64,000 nt of DNA, taken from NCBI GenBank assembly GCA_009741485.1, contig CM019215.1, forward strand, positions 76,499,082 through 76,563,081, written 5' to 3'. Below the pieces are notes generated by a model. It ran no database searches. It saw only the letters and a program-made list of their open reading frames with translations, and was not told where the DNA came from. Shown here piece by piece: positions 1-12,276 of this stretch. Numbering within the stretch: position 1 is the first letter of the stretch; each line of letters opens with the position of its first letter. A program made the translations under genes and the position numbers. The stretch comes from Malurus cyaneus samueli. Lineage: Eukaryota > Chordata > Aves > Passeriformes > Maluridae.

Positions 1-884
1 GGATATTGTTAGAATACAATTTAAATATAAAGTATTTTCCTGTCATCAAACATTCAGTGTGTGTGCTGTGTACTTCAGAGCATAGCATTTAATTCAAAAC
101 TTCAAAGCATGCTATTTGCATAATTTATTCTATTTTGCATAACTTCTTGTATGATTCATGCTCATATTTTAGAAAAAAAACCTTGCATGTAAATGAAAAT
201 TTTATAGTGTTAGAGCAATTTAGAATCATATTACTAGTGTATTAGTAAATGTTCCCTGTGGCCATCTAATTACAGTCATTGTGTCTATAGACAAATATAT
301 GATTTTGTGCATTATATATTCGTAAAAGGAGTGCAGAACATGCCCAGGCTTTGTGCCTTACTTCAGCTGGCCAACAGAAGGAGGGTAAGACTTGCCATGT
401 GTATCTTAAGTAAACTGAAATTGATTTTGGATGTTCCTGCCTCTCTCTTCTGATGCAGACAGCATTTTGGACATCTCAAATTATTTAAATTAAGTGTGAA
501 GTATTTGGGCCTGTACCATGGGGTTTGAAGTAATGATTTTGTTGATGGAATGGAAGGAGGATTATGAATTTTGAATGGTACATTACCCAGCAGCCACACA
601 GAAATTTTTTGTTGAGTGAGCTGGTGTGAACGACATTGGCTGAAACTGTGCTTGCTCAGGAGGATCCTGCCTGAAAACAGACAAGTGAACTGCATTCTGC
701 ACTTTGGTAGCCCCTACATTGGCTTGGAAATGCTTGGATATCATCCTAATGCAGTTAAGGCAAGAAAACTACTGTCTTGAAAAGTGTACTCATGTGAATC
801 ACAGTTTTAGCTGCTTGTGAATTAACAGTACTGATTTAAGCTTTTATTCACACATCTTAAGGCAGAGTGCAGAGAAAGCTGCTC
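1..884. other. AT-rich unique sequence, no gene seen
   Basis: I see no splice-bounded open frame, RNA gene or recognisable repeat here. The only longer open frame (363-695, minus strand) matches no family I recognise and has no supporting signal, so I treat it as chance. Confidence 0.6.
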
Positions 885-990
885 TCATTCTCATTTTACA
901 AAAGCAGAGGTGCAGAAAACAATGAGTTCTCTTGGCCAGATGCACAAAACTGGCAGAGCCAGGAGGACTCTGACCAGGTCACTCTTGCAT
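885..990 (-). mobile_element. Probable MIR-type SINE fragment
   Basis: The plus strand reads TCATTTTACA, then a degraded stretch, then CACAAAACTGGCAGAGCCAGG and GACTCTGACC. Order and spacing resemble the reverse complement of the MIR core, where a Thr-tRNA-derived SINE carries 'ggctctgcca...' followed by '...tgtaaaatg'. Such MIR copies are old and heavily decayed in birds. The match was made by eye and the middle is poorly conserved. An alignment to the MIR consensus would settle it; a chance resemblance is possible. Confidence 0.45.
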
Positions 991-1099
991 TTTACCCTTG
1001 GGATTTTCCTTCCTAAACTATGAGGCCTCTGCCCAGAAAATGAGGATTATGAACTGTGGCAACTGTTATCACCCATGCCAAAGGGAGCTGAATATGAGT

Positions 1100-1970
1100 C
1101 CTGCAAATCTGGCTATGGAATGAATGTGACCACATGGCATATACAGGACAAAGATGGCACCAGGCTCAGCCGTCATGGATATAGGAAAGGTAGATCCTGC
1201 TTAACCAACCTGACCTCTTTTTATGACCAGGTGGCCCACCTAGTGGATAAGGACATTGTCTACCTGGGCTTCACTAATCCCTTTGATATTGTCTCCAGGC
1301 TGGGGGAAGAGTGACTGGAAAGTTGCCCAGTGGAAGAGGACCTGTGGTGCTGATTGACAGTAGCTGAACAGGAGCCAGCTGTGCCCAGGTGGTTAAGAAG
1401 GCCAGTGGCATCCTGGCCTGTACCAGCAACAGTGTGGCCAGCAGGACCAGGGCAGGGATTGTCCTACTGTACTGGGCACTGGTGAGGCCACACGTCAAAT
1501 CCTGTGTTCAGCTCAGGGCCCCTCACTGGAAGGACATTGAAGGGCTGGAGCATTCCCCAGAGAATGGCAATGGAGCTGATGAAGGGTCCAGACAGTAACT
1601 CCTATGACGAGTGGATGAGAGAGCTGGAGTTGTTCAGCTGGAGAAGAGGAGGCTCAGGCCATGATCTTATTGGGGTCTGCAGCAGCCTGGAAGGAGGCTG
1701 TAGCCAGGTGGGATTGGCCTCCTCCTCAGCAACCAGTGACAGAAGAGGAAATGGCAACCAGAAGAAATTCAGGGTGGACATCAGGAAGAATAAAGGTGGT
1801 CAGGCATTGGAACAAGCTGCCCAGGGAAGTGGTGTATCACCATCCCTGTATACATTCAAAAAATGGCTGGATGTGTCCATCTTTATTATAGTCTAGTTGA
1901 CATGGTGGTGTTGGGTTGAAGGTTACTCCATGGTCTTGGAGGTCTTTTCCAAGCTTAATGATTTTATGAA
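1100..1970 (+). mobile_element. CR1 LINE, 5'-truncated, with internal deletion and ORF2 (reverse transcriptase) remnant
   Basis: CR1 is the main non-LTR retrotransposon of birds. Its ORF2 encodes an endonuclease and a reverse transcriptase. The frame starting at 1075 contains GYRKGRSCLTNLTSFYD and then YLGFTNPFDIVS, which matches reverse-transcriptase motif A. The position normally held by the first catalytic Asp is Gly here (codon near 1267). Just after this (about 1297-1302) the sequence jumps to an ORF2 C-terminal segment, so most of the palm and thumb is missing. A TGA stop follows at 1312. C-terminal pieces then appear in different frames: [15 protein letters not shown] near 1407, SYDEWMRELELFSW near 1600 and HWNKLPREVV near 1808. 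Several frameshifts have therefore accumulated. The 3' end is close to complete, finishing in the family's tail (GGTCTTTTCC ... ATTTTATGAA). It is a dead element; the start at about 1100 is approximate. Confidence 0.9.
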
Positions 1971-4900
1971 CCTTTGATTAATAGTGCCCAAATTCCTTTG
2001 ATATAATACATATTTTAAAAAGCCTCAGACTTTGAAGCCCTGAAATAACTTATCTTCAATGCAACAAACTTTGATAACAACTACACTATAAAATACCATG
2101 TGAAGAGGAAAGGATTATGCCTATTTGACCATAAAGTTAGTTTTCTCCAGTTATCTTATCTCCAAAAATTTAGGACGGAAGATTTTTTTTCCTTGTTGTG
2201 TTCCTTATTTACTGATCTTGATTTTGTCCATCAGATCACAGTATTAGGAAATGTGGGCTACTTGACAACTTCACATGTTTGTCTTAAAATTTAATGCAGT
2301 GATGGTCAGTTCTTTCTTCAGTGCTTGTGGATACAAGGCAGACTGCAGGAAAAAGAATCATTGTCCTCTCAAGTCTCTTGGCAGGAGGAGGTGGTTACTG
2401 GTGTCAGCTTCAAAAGCCCCCATTAATAACTACAGACCTTAACTCAGCAATATTTTGTGACTCGTCCCTCACACCCATTTCATCTTTGTTTCTGTGATAA
2501 AGAATGAATATCCTTCAGTCCACAAGCTATATCTCAGAGGACAGACAGGCTTAAAACCACAAACAACCCATTCCAAATCTAATATTTAAACTCCAAATTC
2601 TTTGAAGAACAAAGCTATTTTTTTTTTTTTTTTTAATAAATACTCAAAATAGTAGAAACATAGAGTTTATAATTCTGTTACCTGATACATTGCAATATTT
2701 CTCTGATAAACAACATATTCTAAAATAATGTGATCTCTTTTCTTTTCTTTTGTTTAAACTGTTGGCACAGCAACATATTTGTGCTTATCACTCTGTAGAA
2801 AGTGAGGTCTTGTGTCTTAAACAGGAGATTCTGCTTGCATAGAATGGTGCCCTAGTAGTTCCACTCCTTAATGTGCAAAGGACAGACATTCAGTGAGGCT
2901 GAAAACAATAAAATTACTTAACAGAAAAGATGACAATGCATTGCATAGGTGGCAACAATCCTTCATTTCACTGGAAGTTCGTACATTTTATGCTCTCATG
3001 ACAGTCATCTGAGTTAGGAGCTGAACCATAAACGTAGAGAGCATGAAAATCAAGAATAGTAATTCAAATAAAAAAGGTAGAGAAAGAAAGAAAGAAAATA
3101 GAACTAAACAATCCAAAAAGTGTCTTTTACAGCTTTATGTGAAAGACTAAATACAAATGAGTTGAAACTATCAGATACTTAAATTCACTTTGGGTTTTTT
3201 TTCCTGTTGCTTGCTCATTATTTGCCAGCCAAATTGCCCATGTAGCTTCAGTAGAACAACAGAAACACCTGTTGCAAGTCTTTAAAACAAATGTCCCACT
3301 GTCTTGGTAATAAGGGTACACAGATTAAGGGATTAATCCTAATTTTGACTCATAAAATTTGAAATAACAACACCACATTTCTCCCCCACCTTGTTTTTGA
3401 AACTCTATCCTGGTGGTAACCTGATTTAGTGATTACTGTATTCATAAGGACAGTGTCAATAGTGCCATTCCCCTCTGGTTATGTTTCAGGTGAGTAATGT
3501 TCCAAGGCTCTCAGGTGACAACTTTTTCCCTTTATTGATAACTGGTATTCCTGGTGCGTGGTCAATGCACTGACACCTAAGTCATGAGAGTTTCTGGTAT
3601 GGCCAAGGAATGTCCCTCAGATCACCTCCCAGTCCCTTACACAAAGCTCAGGGGCTGCTCAGAGTTACTGTGGTTGCACAGCACCCCTGAGGATGAAGGC
3701 AGTGAGGGGGGATGCAGCACCACCCTGGGGAGAGATGTCAGCCTGGCGTGTTTAACACACAGTGCCACTTGTGGTGGCAGCTCGTTGGATCCCTACACAT
3801 TGTTTCCATTGTTTTCATCACAGAACACAAATCTGCCCAGTCCTGATGCTTACCCATATTTACTGTTCATATAGCACCGTGCGCTAATTTTGGTTGTGAA
3901 CACTGGTGCAGATGAAAAGTTTTAAAATAAGTATGGTAATGGCAGCTTTTTAATAAACATTTCAAGATATCTGAATTGTGAGCCCCCTTTTACAGTCCTT
4001 CATTTTATTCAAACTGCATTCTCTTCTCAGCCCTGGTATTATCCTTAGGGCCTTCCATGGAACAAAGGAAAAAAAAAAACAGATTGGAAGAAAAAAATGA
4101 AATTTTTACAGTCTCTGCTCTGTTGCTTATCAATTTTTCCATTTCAATGCAAAGGTAATGCATATACTAATCAAATTATTTATTCTCAGTCACAGGTGGT
4201 AGATATTATCCTTGCCAAGAAAAGCATTTTTGCTATTGTGTTCTCATCTGTATCCAGTATTCCTGATAGTAAGAAAGAATAAGGCATACAGTGGAATAAA
4301 TGTTAAACAAAATATAAAATAAAATGTTAAACACAATAAACAGTAAAACTGAAAAATTGGAGCTTTGTCCCGAAGGTGTCTGTAGTAAAATTAATGCAGC
4401 TTTGTGCAGGAAATAAATGGTTTTAATCTATGCATTAATGGTTTGACTACAGTTTGGTGAGTGTAAATGATCAGGACACTTTTAAAAACAGTGTTTTCAG
4501 AATTCATTTCATGAAGATTCTCATAAATGAAGAAAGGTGAGAGGCAAAAGTAATAGGAGAATTTAAGACATAAGTGATGCTTTGCCTGTCCTCTCTCTCA
4601 GCCTCCTCCAGTACAAAAGGAGGAAGGAATGTGGCACCAAGACCTAGTTCTTAAGAAAGTTTTAAGATGCAGCAATCTGAGTGCAATAAAATTATTTCAA
4701 GGTAAAGAAACAGGAAAGGGTAAACTAGCAACTGTAGTTACATTTAACATTATTTGCAATCTGAAAATTTAGCAAGTTTTATAGAGAATAAAAATATAGC
4801 AACTATCAAAACTGCATATTAGACAGAAATAGGGTCCTAGGGTATAACAAGAATGAAAAAGCTGAAGTGCTGAAAATGCTGCAATGCATATTTTCAGGGT

Positions 4901-7900
4901 CAGACCTAAGTTAAGTATCTGTCAGTACTAAAGAAGGGAGAGATATATGTNGGCTATGTTTTTCTTTGCTGGGAAGCACTACCATGATAATTGTTTCTAC
5001 AAAAAGAAACTACTACTCTGAAAAAACAAAAAAAAACCCCTGAAAAAGCAGTGTTTCACAAGGAAACTGGCTTCTGGATTAGGTTACAGAAGACGCTGCT
5101 TATCATGAGACTGTGCATGATAAAATTATTTTTCCTTGATATAGTGTTAGACTGTGATGTTCATACTTCCATGATGACTAGAAGTGGAATATTGTACGAC
5201 TCAGCAGAACTAAATTACTGAGTCTGAGCAATGGCACATAAACTTGTTCAAAACCTTTTTTTGAAATCTCCTTCTAGAGGCTATTTTAAATAAGATGACC
5301 AATATAAATAAGTGTCAATGTTCTCCAGCAGAAAACAGTTACACACTATAAAGACAGATTAATGATGAATTAAATTATTAGTTTGTTTTTAATGCCTATT
5401 TCACATAAGAACTGGTTTTATTGCAGATGTACTCCAGTTTATAACTTAATATTTATCTTGCAGTTCTTTTTGATTAAGATTAAGCTGTTCTTGGTTTTTA
5501 TTGTTCTATTATTTTTAAGGTAACAGGTGACTGCCCCTCTTCAGTGTTTTCCTGATTTTGTACAAAAAGGGTTTCTTTTTAATGGTAGAAATTAAATTCT
5601 AATTTTAAATAACTGAGCCTAGACCCAGTTTTCTGCACTAGCATGTGCCATTTTTAGAGCAGAAAAACAGTTGCTTGAATATGTTTTATTTTTTTATGAT
5701 CTCTCATTCATATAACATTCCAAAGGCAATGTTTTTGGAAAACAAAGGAAGCAAAATCGGTAAAATCAGTTGTTCTGTTTTCTTTTTAAAAATATTTTAC
5801 ATTATTTATTATGATATTGAAAGTTTATTTTATATCTTTAATTCCATCCATTTTGTCTGAATCATTCAGTGGTTGCACAGCTCAGAGTAAGGCTGGTGTT
5901 TTGCCAGCCCTCAGCTCAGAGATCAGAACCTCCCAGGCACCAACAAGGACATCAACTGCACCGTGCACAGACTGTGCCACACCCTTGTTTGAATCACGTT
6001 GTTTGAATCTTTGCTTATATTCAGCAGTTAAAATATGATCCTTTATTTCAGCATAAGAGAGAGTCAAGAAACACTCTAAAATCTAGTTCAGAAGTGTTAT
6101 TCCTTATGACGAAAATATATTTTTTCTAGTTCAGTATGAACTGTCCATGAGATTCAAAACAGTGTTCTTCGGTGTGAAAGGTTTTCTCTTCTGTTTGCTG
6201 TGCTAACCCTGGGTCCTGTGCAAAGGGGGTTTCTGCTTCCTCAGGGGTCATCAGCTGGAGCCAACAGGAGCCACTGGAAGCGTGTCAGGCAAGGACAGCC
6301 CTGGTGCCCCACATGTACGTTTTGCCTCGTTGATTCACTTGGAATTTCTTTTTTTAACTTCTCTCTAATAATGTCAGCTAATGAATATGTTCTGCCTGCC
6401 AGGACTGACCTTCCTTACCAAGGCATTCCTGTTAGTACTTCAAGCTTTCTTCCCAGGAGCCACCAGCTTTTACTCATTTGCATCCTGGAGAGAGTCAGCA
6501 TGGCTTTTAATCATCTCTAAAATGGTTTCCAAAGCCAGCTCTCTCCATGGACCTGCAGGAAAACACATCAGGCAAAGCTGTCACATCCCTGGAGTTTCTT
6601 CTTATGGAAGCGAACAGTAATGGTGCAGCACAGGGAAAAGCTGACATTGTCATTAATTTTCCCTAACATATCAAGGACAAACAAGATTATCAAATAAGTA
6701 AATATAATGTAAAAAAGCCCTACTTGAATTACATAATAATTCTTTCTCTCAAACCTTAGCCCATGTCCCCCCGCCACCTTGTTTTATTATTCCTGTTGGA
6801 AAGTTACAAACCAGGACATCAGTACACTTGGTAACATGCAAATGTCCCTGATCTCAACAATGTTCTCAAACCTTCAAAGTTCCCAAAATCTGCAGGAACT
6901 TCAGTCCTGTGGAACTCAGAACTCAAACAATTGGAAATTATAATTCTCCTGGTGTTTTTATTTTTTACTGAATTTTCAAGAGCATGTCCATCCACCTTTA
7001 CAAAACTCAAGGTCTGTCTGTCTTTCACTAAGATTTAAGCACACACCTTAATTATTATATCCTGAAATCAAATCTGGGGATAGTGGACTGAATGCAAAAC
7101 TGATGAAAGCAAACACAGTTCTTATTAAATCTATCAGGAACAAATTAATACCTGACTTAACAGTGTTGAAATTATATGTGGACTCTAAAAGGGTCTGAAA
7201 TTCAAACCAGATTAATTTTAACTGTTTGGAAGCTATGCAAACAAATATATTGCTTTGACTTGATGTTCCTACTCAGACCACAAACTAAATGTGTTTTTCT
7301 TCATGGCACTGTGATAAATGATATTATAAGAGGCTAGAAAAAAGTCATTAACCAACTGTAGTTGTAATGAAAGTGGATAAAAATCAATTGTCTTTTATTT
7401 TTCAATACATGCTTCTGGAATTTTGAAGGCGAACTCCTCACTGAATGTCACTACCTAAGCACCTTCACTGTGTCAAGGTAACACTGAAAAACTGCAGCCT
7501 CTGTTGTATATGCAGAAAATATTTTCCTGATTTCAGTTTATTCAATGAATTAGAATAAATTGCCAAGTCATTCACAGCTGAAAAAAAGTAGAAAACACTT
7601 TAATTTTTTGCTTTCATGAAAAATATAGAAGTGAGGTAAAATCTCCCAGTCTGAAAATCTTATAGATACTTCAGCCTAGGAGCAATCAATTTAATCCAGT
7701 CATTAAAAGGACAAATTTGCTTAATATTGGTTTGAGTTAAATTCAAAACATTTTATGATAAATGTAAGATTATTATTTATTTGTAACACTTGAGGTAATT
7801 TTTTTTCATTTGTATGTTAATGTCATCACTTAGACGTTAGGCTGTCAAGGTTAAGTTGCCATCTGACTGATAAACCTTTTCCAATGATGTTTCTCACAAT

Positions 7901-10900
7901 TTGATCTACAAACTAAAGTTATTTAAGCAAACACTTTGACTACCTGCCTCTGAGGTTTTTAATGCCCATTTTTGCTTCTCCACTATATAAGACTTTTTGC
8001 TGCCTGGGCAATAAACAAAGCTGTTGGATGATTAGTTCTAAAATGAACTTTAAAATGTATGTACATTTATAAATCTATACCATAGAACTATAATTAAAGA
8101 CCATATAATTATAATTAACAACTACACAAAAAGGGCATCAACTATGTGAAGATATGGATTACTTCTTTTTGTGGTAATACAAGCTTTCCTGACACAAAAA
8201 TGTGTTAAGCTGTAAACTTAGATTTTCTCTTCATTTTAAAGATATGTGTGCTGTTTTCCAAGGGGAAAAAAAAATAAACCCACAAGTCTGTTATTAAAAA
8301 AGTGGTATGAGGTTTTTTTTTCTGTATAACTAGTAATTGCCAACAAGATGCATTCTGACTTGCAGCTTACCTAGATTGCTAATATAAGCAGAAGCTAGTG
8401 AGTCATTTCCACTAAAATGCTTACTTAGAAGAACACACACTCAATAATTGATTCATTTTAATGAGATAATTCAGCTGATTTTACTTAAAGTAGAACTATC
8501 TGGTTTTATTCTATTTATTCCTGAGGGTGTAGGAAGCTGACCTGGAATTTTCTAGCTTTAGTTTTGTCAGAAAAAAAAATAAATCCAATCCCCATTGTTT
8601 TTCAGACAATATCACAAAATTATCAATATATCCTCTTCCTGTTAAATAGGCTTCTTAATTTTAGAAGATATTTCAAGACACTACTTTTTGTTATCAAATA
8701 GAATAAGAACGTTTTTGAATAGTTCACATTCTCATAGTATGGGAATTTCTTTGCATATTTATGAAAGTGTGCATCATGTTGCTGAAGAAGCATTTACCAG
8801 ACACTCACATAAAATATTTAGATATTGTGTCTTTTAGAAGTAATTTGAAAGCAGAGTATTTGACTTTTATTGCCTCCACAGAAAACAGCACAATAATGTT
8901 CTGCACTGTATATTTCAAAGCAATAGATATCTATGAGGTGAATAATGAAGTGTGCTCCCTGTTTCACCTGCTAGGGAATGTGTAAAGAGGGAGCTCAGCT
9001 GCCTCTGGCATTTTTTACAGCATGGCTTTGCATATTTGGGTTTTCAGCACTGAATAGATTCATGTTGCTACCACCTACTCTGCTTGTTCCCACATCCACA
9101 GTTATGTGGGTCCTTCAGAGCAGACACCACCATGAATTATTCTTTTGCATGATCTGTGAACTGTCTGAATTTAAAACTACACAATATACAAGTTATTCCA
9201 ATACATGCTTTCTAATCTCACTAAGTCTTTTCTTAAGTTCCCTTAGCATCTTAAAAACACAGTTTTAAAACAAAAACCCCATCGTACACAGATACACTGA
9301 CCTCCATCTTTCCCAACACATGCTGATCAATTTATTTCCTGAGCTGCTCAGAGCAATTTGGAAAAAGTGCATTAGGGCCCAAAAAACACTTGTTCAGCTT
9401 TAAGGGTATGATTGTTGGTAGTTACTTAGTTGTATTAGGGTTATACACACCTGAAATCTCTCTGATACCTGTGTGTACAGCTGACAGTTTGCTTGATTAT
9501 TCCACCATGTTCGTTCTTCATATGTGATCTGTGCCAATGTTTTTCATCTTTGTTGAGTGTGTAGCCTGCATTTAAAGCTGTAACTAGAGTAAGGCTTACT
9601 CTGAAGTTGCCAGTGATTTCCAGCATATGAGAACCCTAAATGTATTAGATTTTATGCCAACAGTAGGTACTGGGAATACTCATTAGTACTTTGAAAATAT
9701 ACCTCACAGTGCTGATTCACTGTTTGTGTGGATACGGGACTTTGACCGTTTGCTACTTGCTTTATTCACTGTGGTAAAGATAAAAAATGGTGCCTTGAAG
9801 TGTTATAAAATTATTATGTTGCTCTTCCAGCATTTATAAATAAGGGATTGAATATTTCAGAGAGCTGTAGCCCTTAGGATCTCAGTATTTGAAATAAACC
9901 AATGAGCTTAAGCTGTGGAGATGATCAAGAAGCAAAATTTTATTCGGGGAATTACATCACACAGTAGCTGAGTGGCTAAAACTTCCATACAGTGAACATT
10001 ACACTAAGAGCTCAAAGCACTTAGATTAATTTCTTCTAACATTGAATTCCAATTATAGATGACACTTCAGAATACTTATAGACAACATTTTAAAAATCCC
10101 TGGTTTTGCACAACTCCAAGTTTATAGACATAGAATTACTGTAGCTATTCATTAAAAAATCATACTAAGGTAAAAGAGAATTTAGGACATTTTGATTGCT
10201 CTAAGCACTGAGGTAAGCAGTTGACTTAACTGAAATGAGTGGAAATTTTGTACTTTTGTAAGAAATGAAATGTCTCAAGACAAAGACATGAACTGAATGC
10301 CAGCGTAAACACTCACACACACAGGTTACAGAATAAGTCCAAGAGTGGAGTTTCCTATAAGGAGGGCGGGATTTTTAATTATAATTCTATATCAATGTTT
10401 CCAAAGCTAGGGACATCAGACAGAAATTTTACTTAAAATAAATTGTTTCACTAGAAATATAACATCTTCCTCCATCGCAGAATCAAAGAATTTTCTTTAG
10501 CTCATTCATTCATTTTACTAAATCTCATAACAGTACTTTTTTGACACATACAGTAAGAACTTACAGAAAGAATAATCTTCTGTGTCTATCCATTTTCAGT
10601 GTGTCAGTGCCCTTAAAATACACATGCAAACAGAACAAATTCCATGGAATTGCCCACGTTGTATGTGACATTTTTTGAGATGCTTTTGTCATACTACAGG
10701 AACTGTTAACAATATTTTGATGGATGTTAATCTTAGCTATATAAGCAGCAAAAATTGTCATCTATCCTTTATACACCAACTCAGAAAAAAAAAGGATAGC
10801 AAAATAAATTTCAAGTGCCTAGTCCAGTGGAAACTTAAAAGCTCTGAATGAGTTTATTTACATTTGTGTTATTTATTCTATTGGATTTTCTTTTAAATGA

Positions 10901-11589
10901 TGGCTTTGAAAGTAAATTGTAGTTTATTTTGAGGTCATCTTGTAAGATCCAAGAGAAACTTGTAAATCAAATCCCGAATTAATTCAAAGTCGAGAAAAAA
11001 ACTAGAGATCTCCCTGTGGAAGAATAAAAGTGAGTTTTAAATTTGTTCCATTTCCTTTAGGGAAAATCACAGCTAAGATAGAGAAGACCGCTCACAAAGT
11101 TTAGTTGGTTCTTTTTTTATTTACCTAATACCTGTGTTGAAGTGTATGTATTACCTTAGTTTAGCTGACAGTTTGAGTTTTGTAATGTTTACTTCAACAC
11201 ATATAGTGCTTTGTTAAATCTAAAGTAATATAATTTTTTTTCTGATATACTCTGCAGATTGTATGACAATGAAATTTGTTGGAGAATTGTTCTTGAAGGT
11301 AACGGCTTCCAATTGTAAACTAAGGTAGTAATTTAAAATCACAAGTATATATAACAATACTTCTGTAGAAAAAGAGCGATGTGTTCTCAATCAGTAAAGA
11401 TCAAAGCCTGTGGCAGTGTAAATCAAAATTCATTTCAGCTTTACAGTTCTTCAGGTTTATGCACAATTCTCTCTTTATTTTTAAATTTTATATATAAATT
11501 CTAATATTATTCTAAGTTGTTTCTTCAGGAAAGTTCAATATTAGTCAACAGTGTGCCCTGGCAGACAAAAGGGTCAATTGTATCTTGAG
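1971..11589. other. Long AT-rich unique stretch, no gene seen
   Basis: Contents visible by eye: a 17-T run (2618-2634), a short AGAA tract (about 3079-3098), one unresolved base at 4951, and a locally GC-richer single-copy block around 3560-3860. Open frames are all under 110 codons, overlap on both strands, and have no family resemblance or splice context that I can support. I saw no LTR or recent CR1, though strongly decayed repeats could be missed. Confidence 0.6.
4951..4951. other. Single unresolved base (N)
   Basis: The base is given as n in an otherwise fully called sequence. It marks an ambiguous call rather than a scaffold gap. The surroundings are ordinary AT-rich sequence. Confidence 0.95.
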
Positions 11590-12276
11590 GTGGCTTTGGC
11601 CCTGTGCCGAGAGGATCCCATGCTGGGGCAGGATTCCTGGGAGGACTCATGACCCTGTGTGGGACCCACACTGGAGCAGCCTGGTCCTGACGGGCTGCAC
11701 CCTGTGGAAGAGACCCACTCTGGAAAATTTTGTGAAGAAATGTAACATGTGAGAAGGACCCAGGAGGAGGACTGCCTCATGTGGCCGGATCCCACAATGG
11801 AGCAGGGGAAGACTGTGAGGAGGAAGGAGCAGCAGAGACAACATGTGATGATCACAGAGTGTGCTGGGTTGGAAGGGACCCACAAGGTTCATGGGGTTCA
11901 ATCCCAGCCCTGTGCAGCCCCATCCCCGAGCACACCCCACTGCAGCCCCCATTCCCTGAGCTGTGGTGCCACTCAGACAGAGAGGTAGAAGCATTGGGCG
12001 TGAAATTCAGCCCAGCAACGAGGGAGGGGTGGGGGAAGGTGTTTTAAGATTTCTTTTATTTCTCATTACCATACTCTGATTCAATTGGCAATAAATTCAC
12101 ATAATTTTCCTAAATTAAGTCTCTTTTGCCTATGACATTTTCTGAATGATCTCTCCCTATTCTCATCTCGACCCATGAGCTTTTGTCTTTATTCTCTCTC
12201 TGCTCTCAGTTGAGGAGGGAAAGTATTATAGCAGCTTAGTGGACACCTGAAACCCATCCAGGCTCAACCCACTGCA
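11590..12276 (+). mobile_element. ERVL-type endogenous retroviral element, 3' portion including LTR end
   Basis: The left part (11590-11847) is a GC-rich non-coding stretch with recurring motifs such as GGACCCACACTGGAGCAG and CTGCACCCTGTGGAAGAG. I associate these with a common passerine ERVL-type LTR family. The right part (11941-12276) is the matching 3' end: GGGAAGGTGTTTTAAGATTT, then TTTATTTCTCATTACC, a polyadenylation signal AATAAA at 12090-12095, the stretch GATCTCTCCCTATTC, and a terminus GGCTCAACCCACTGCA. The two parts are separated by a CR1 tail (separate entry). The 5' end of the LTR is missing, so this is a truncated copy. No coding region remains. Family assignment is from memory of motif order, not from a search. 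Confidence 0.75.
11848..11940 (-). mobile_element. CR1 3'-terminal fragment nested in the ERVL-type element
   Basis: The plus strand reads CAGAGTGTGCTGGGTTGGAA, GGGACCCACAAGGTTCATGG, then GTTCAATCCCAGCCCTG. This is the reverse complement of a CR1 3' end. It interrupts the flanking LTR family: motifs on its left (GAGACAACATGTGATGA) and right (GCAGCCCCCATTCC) are normally near neighbours. The right boundary is uncertain because the host element is GC-rich there too. Confidence 0.7.
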
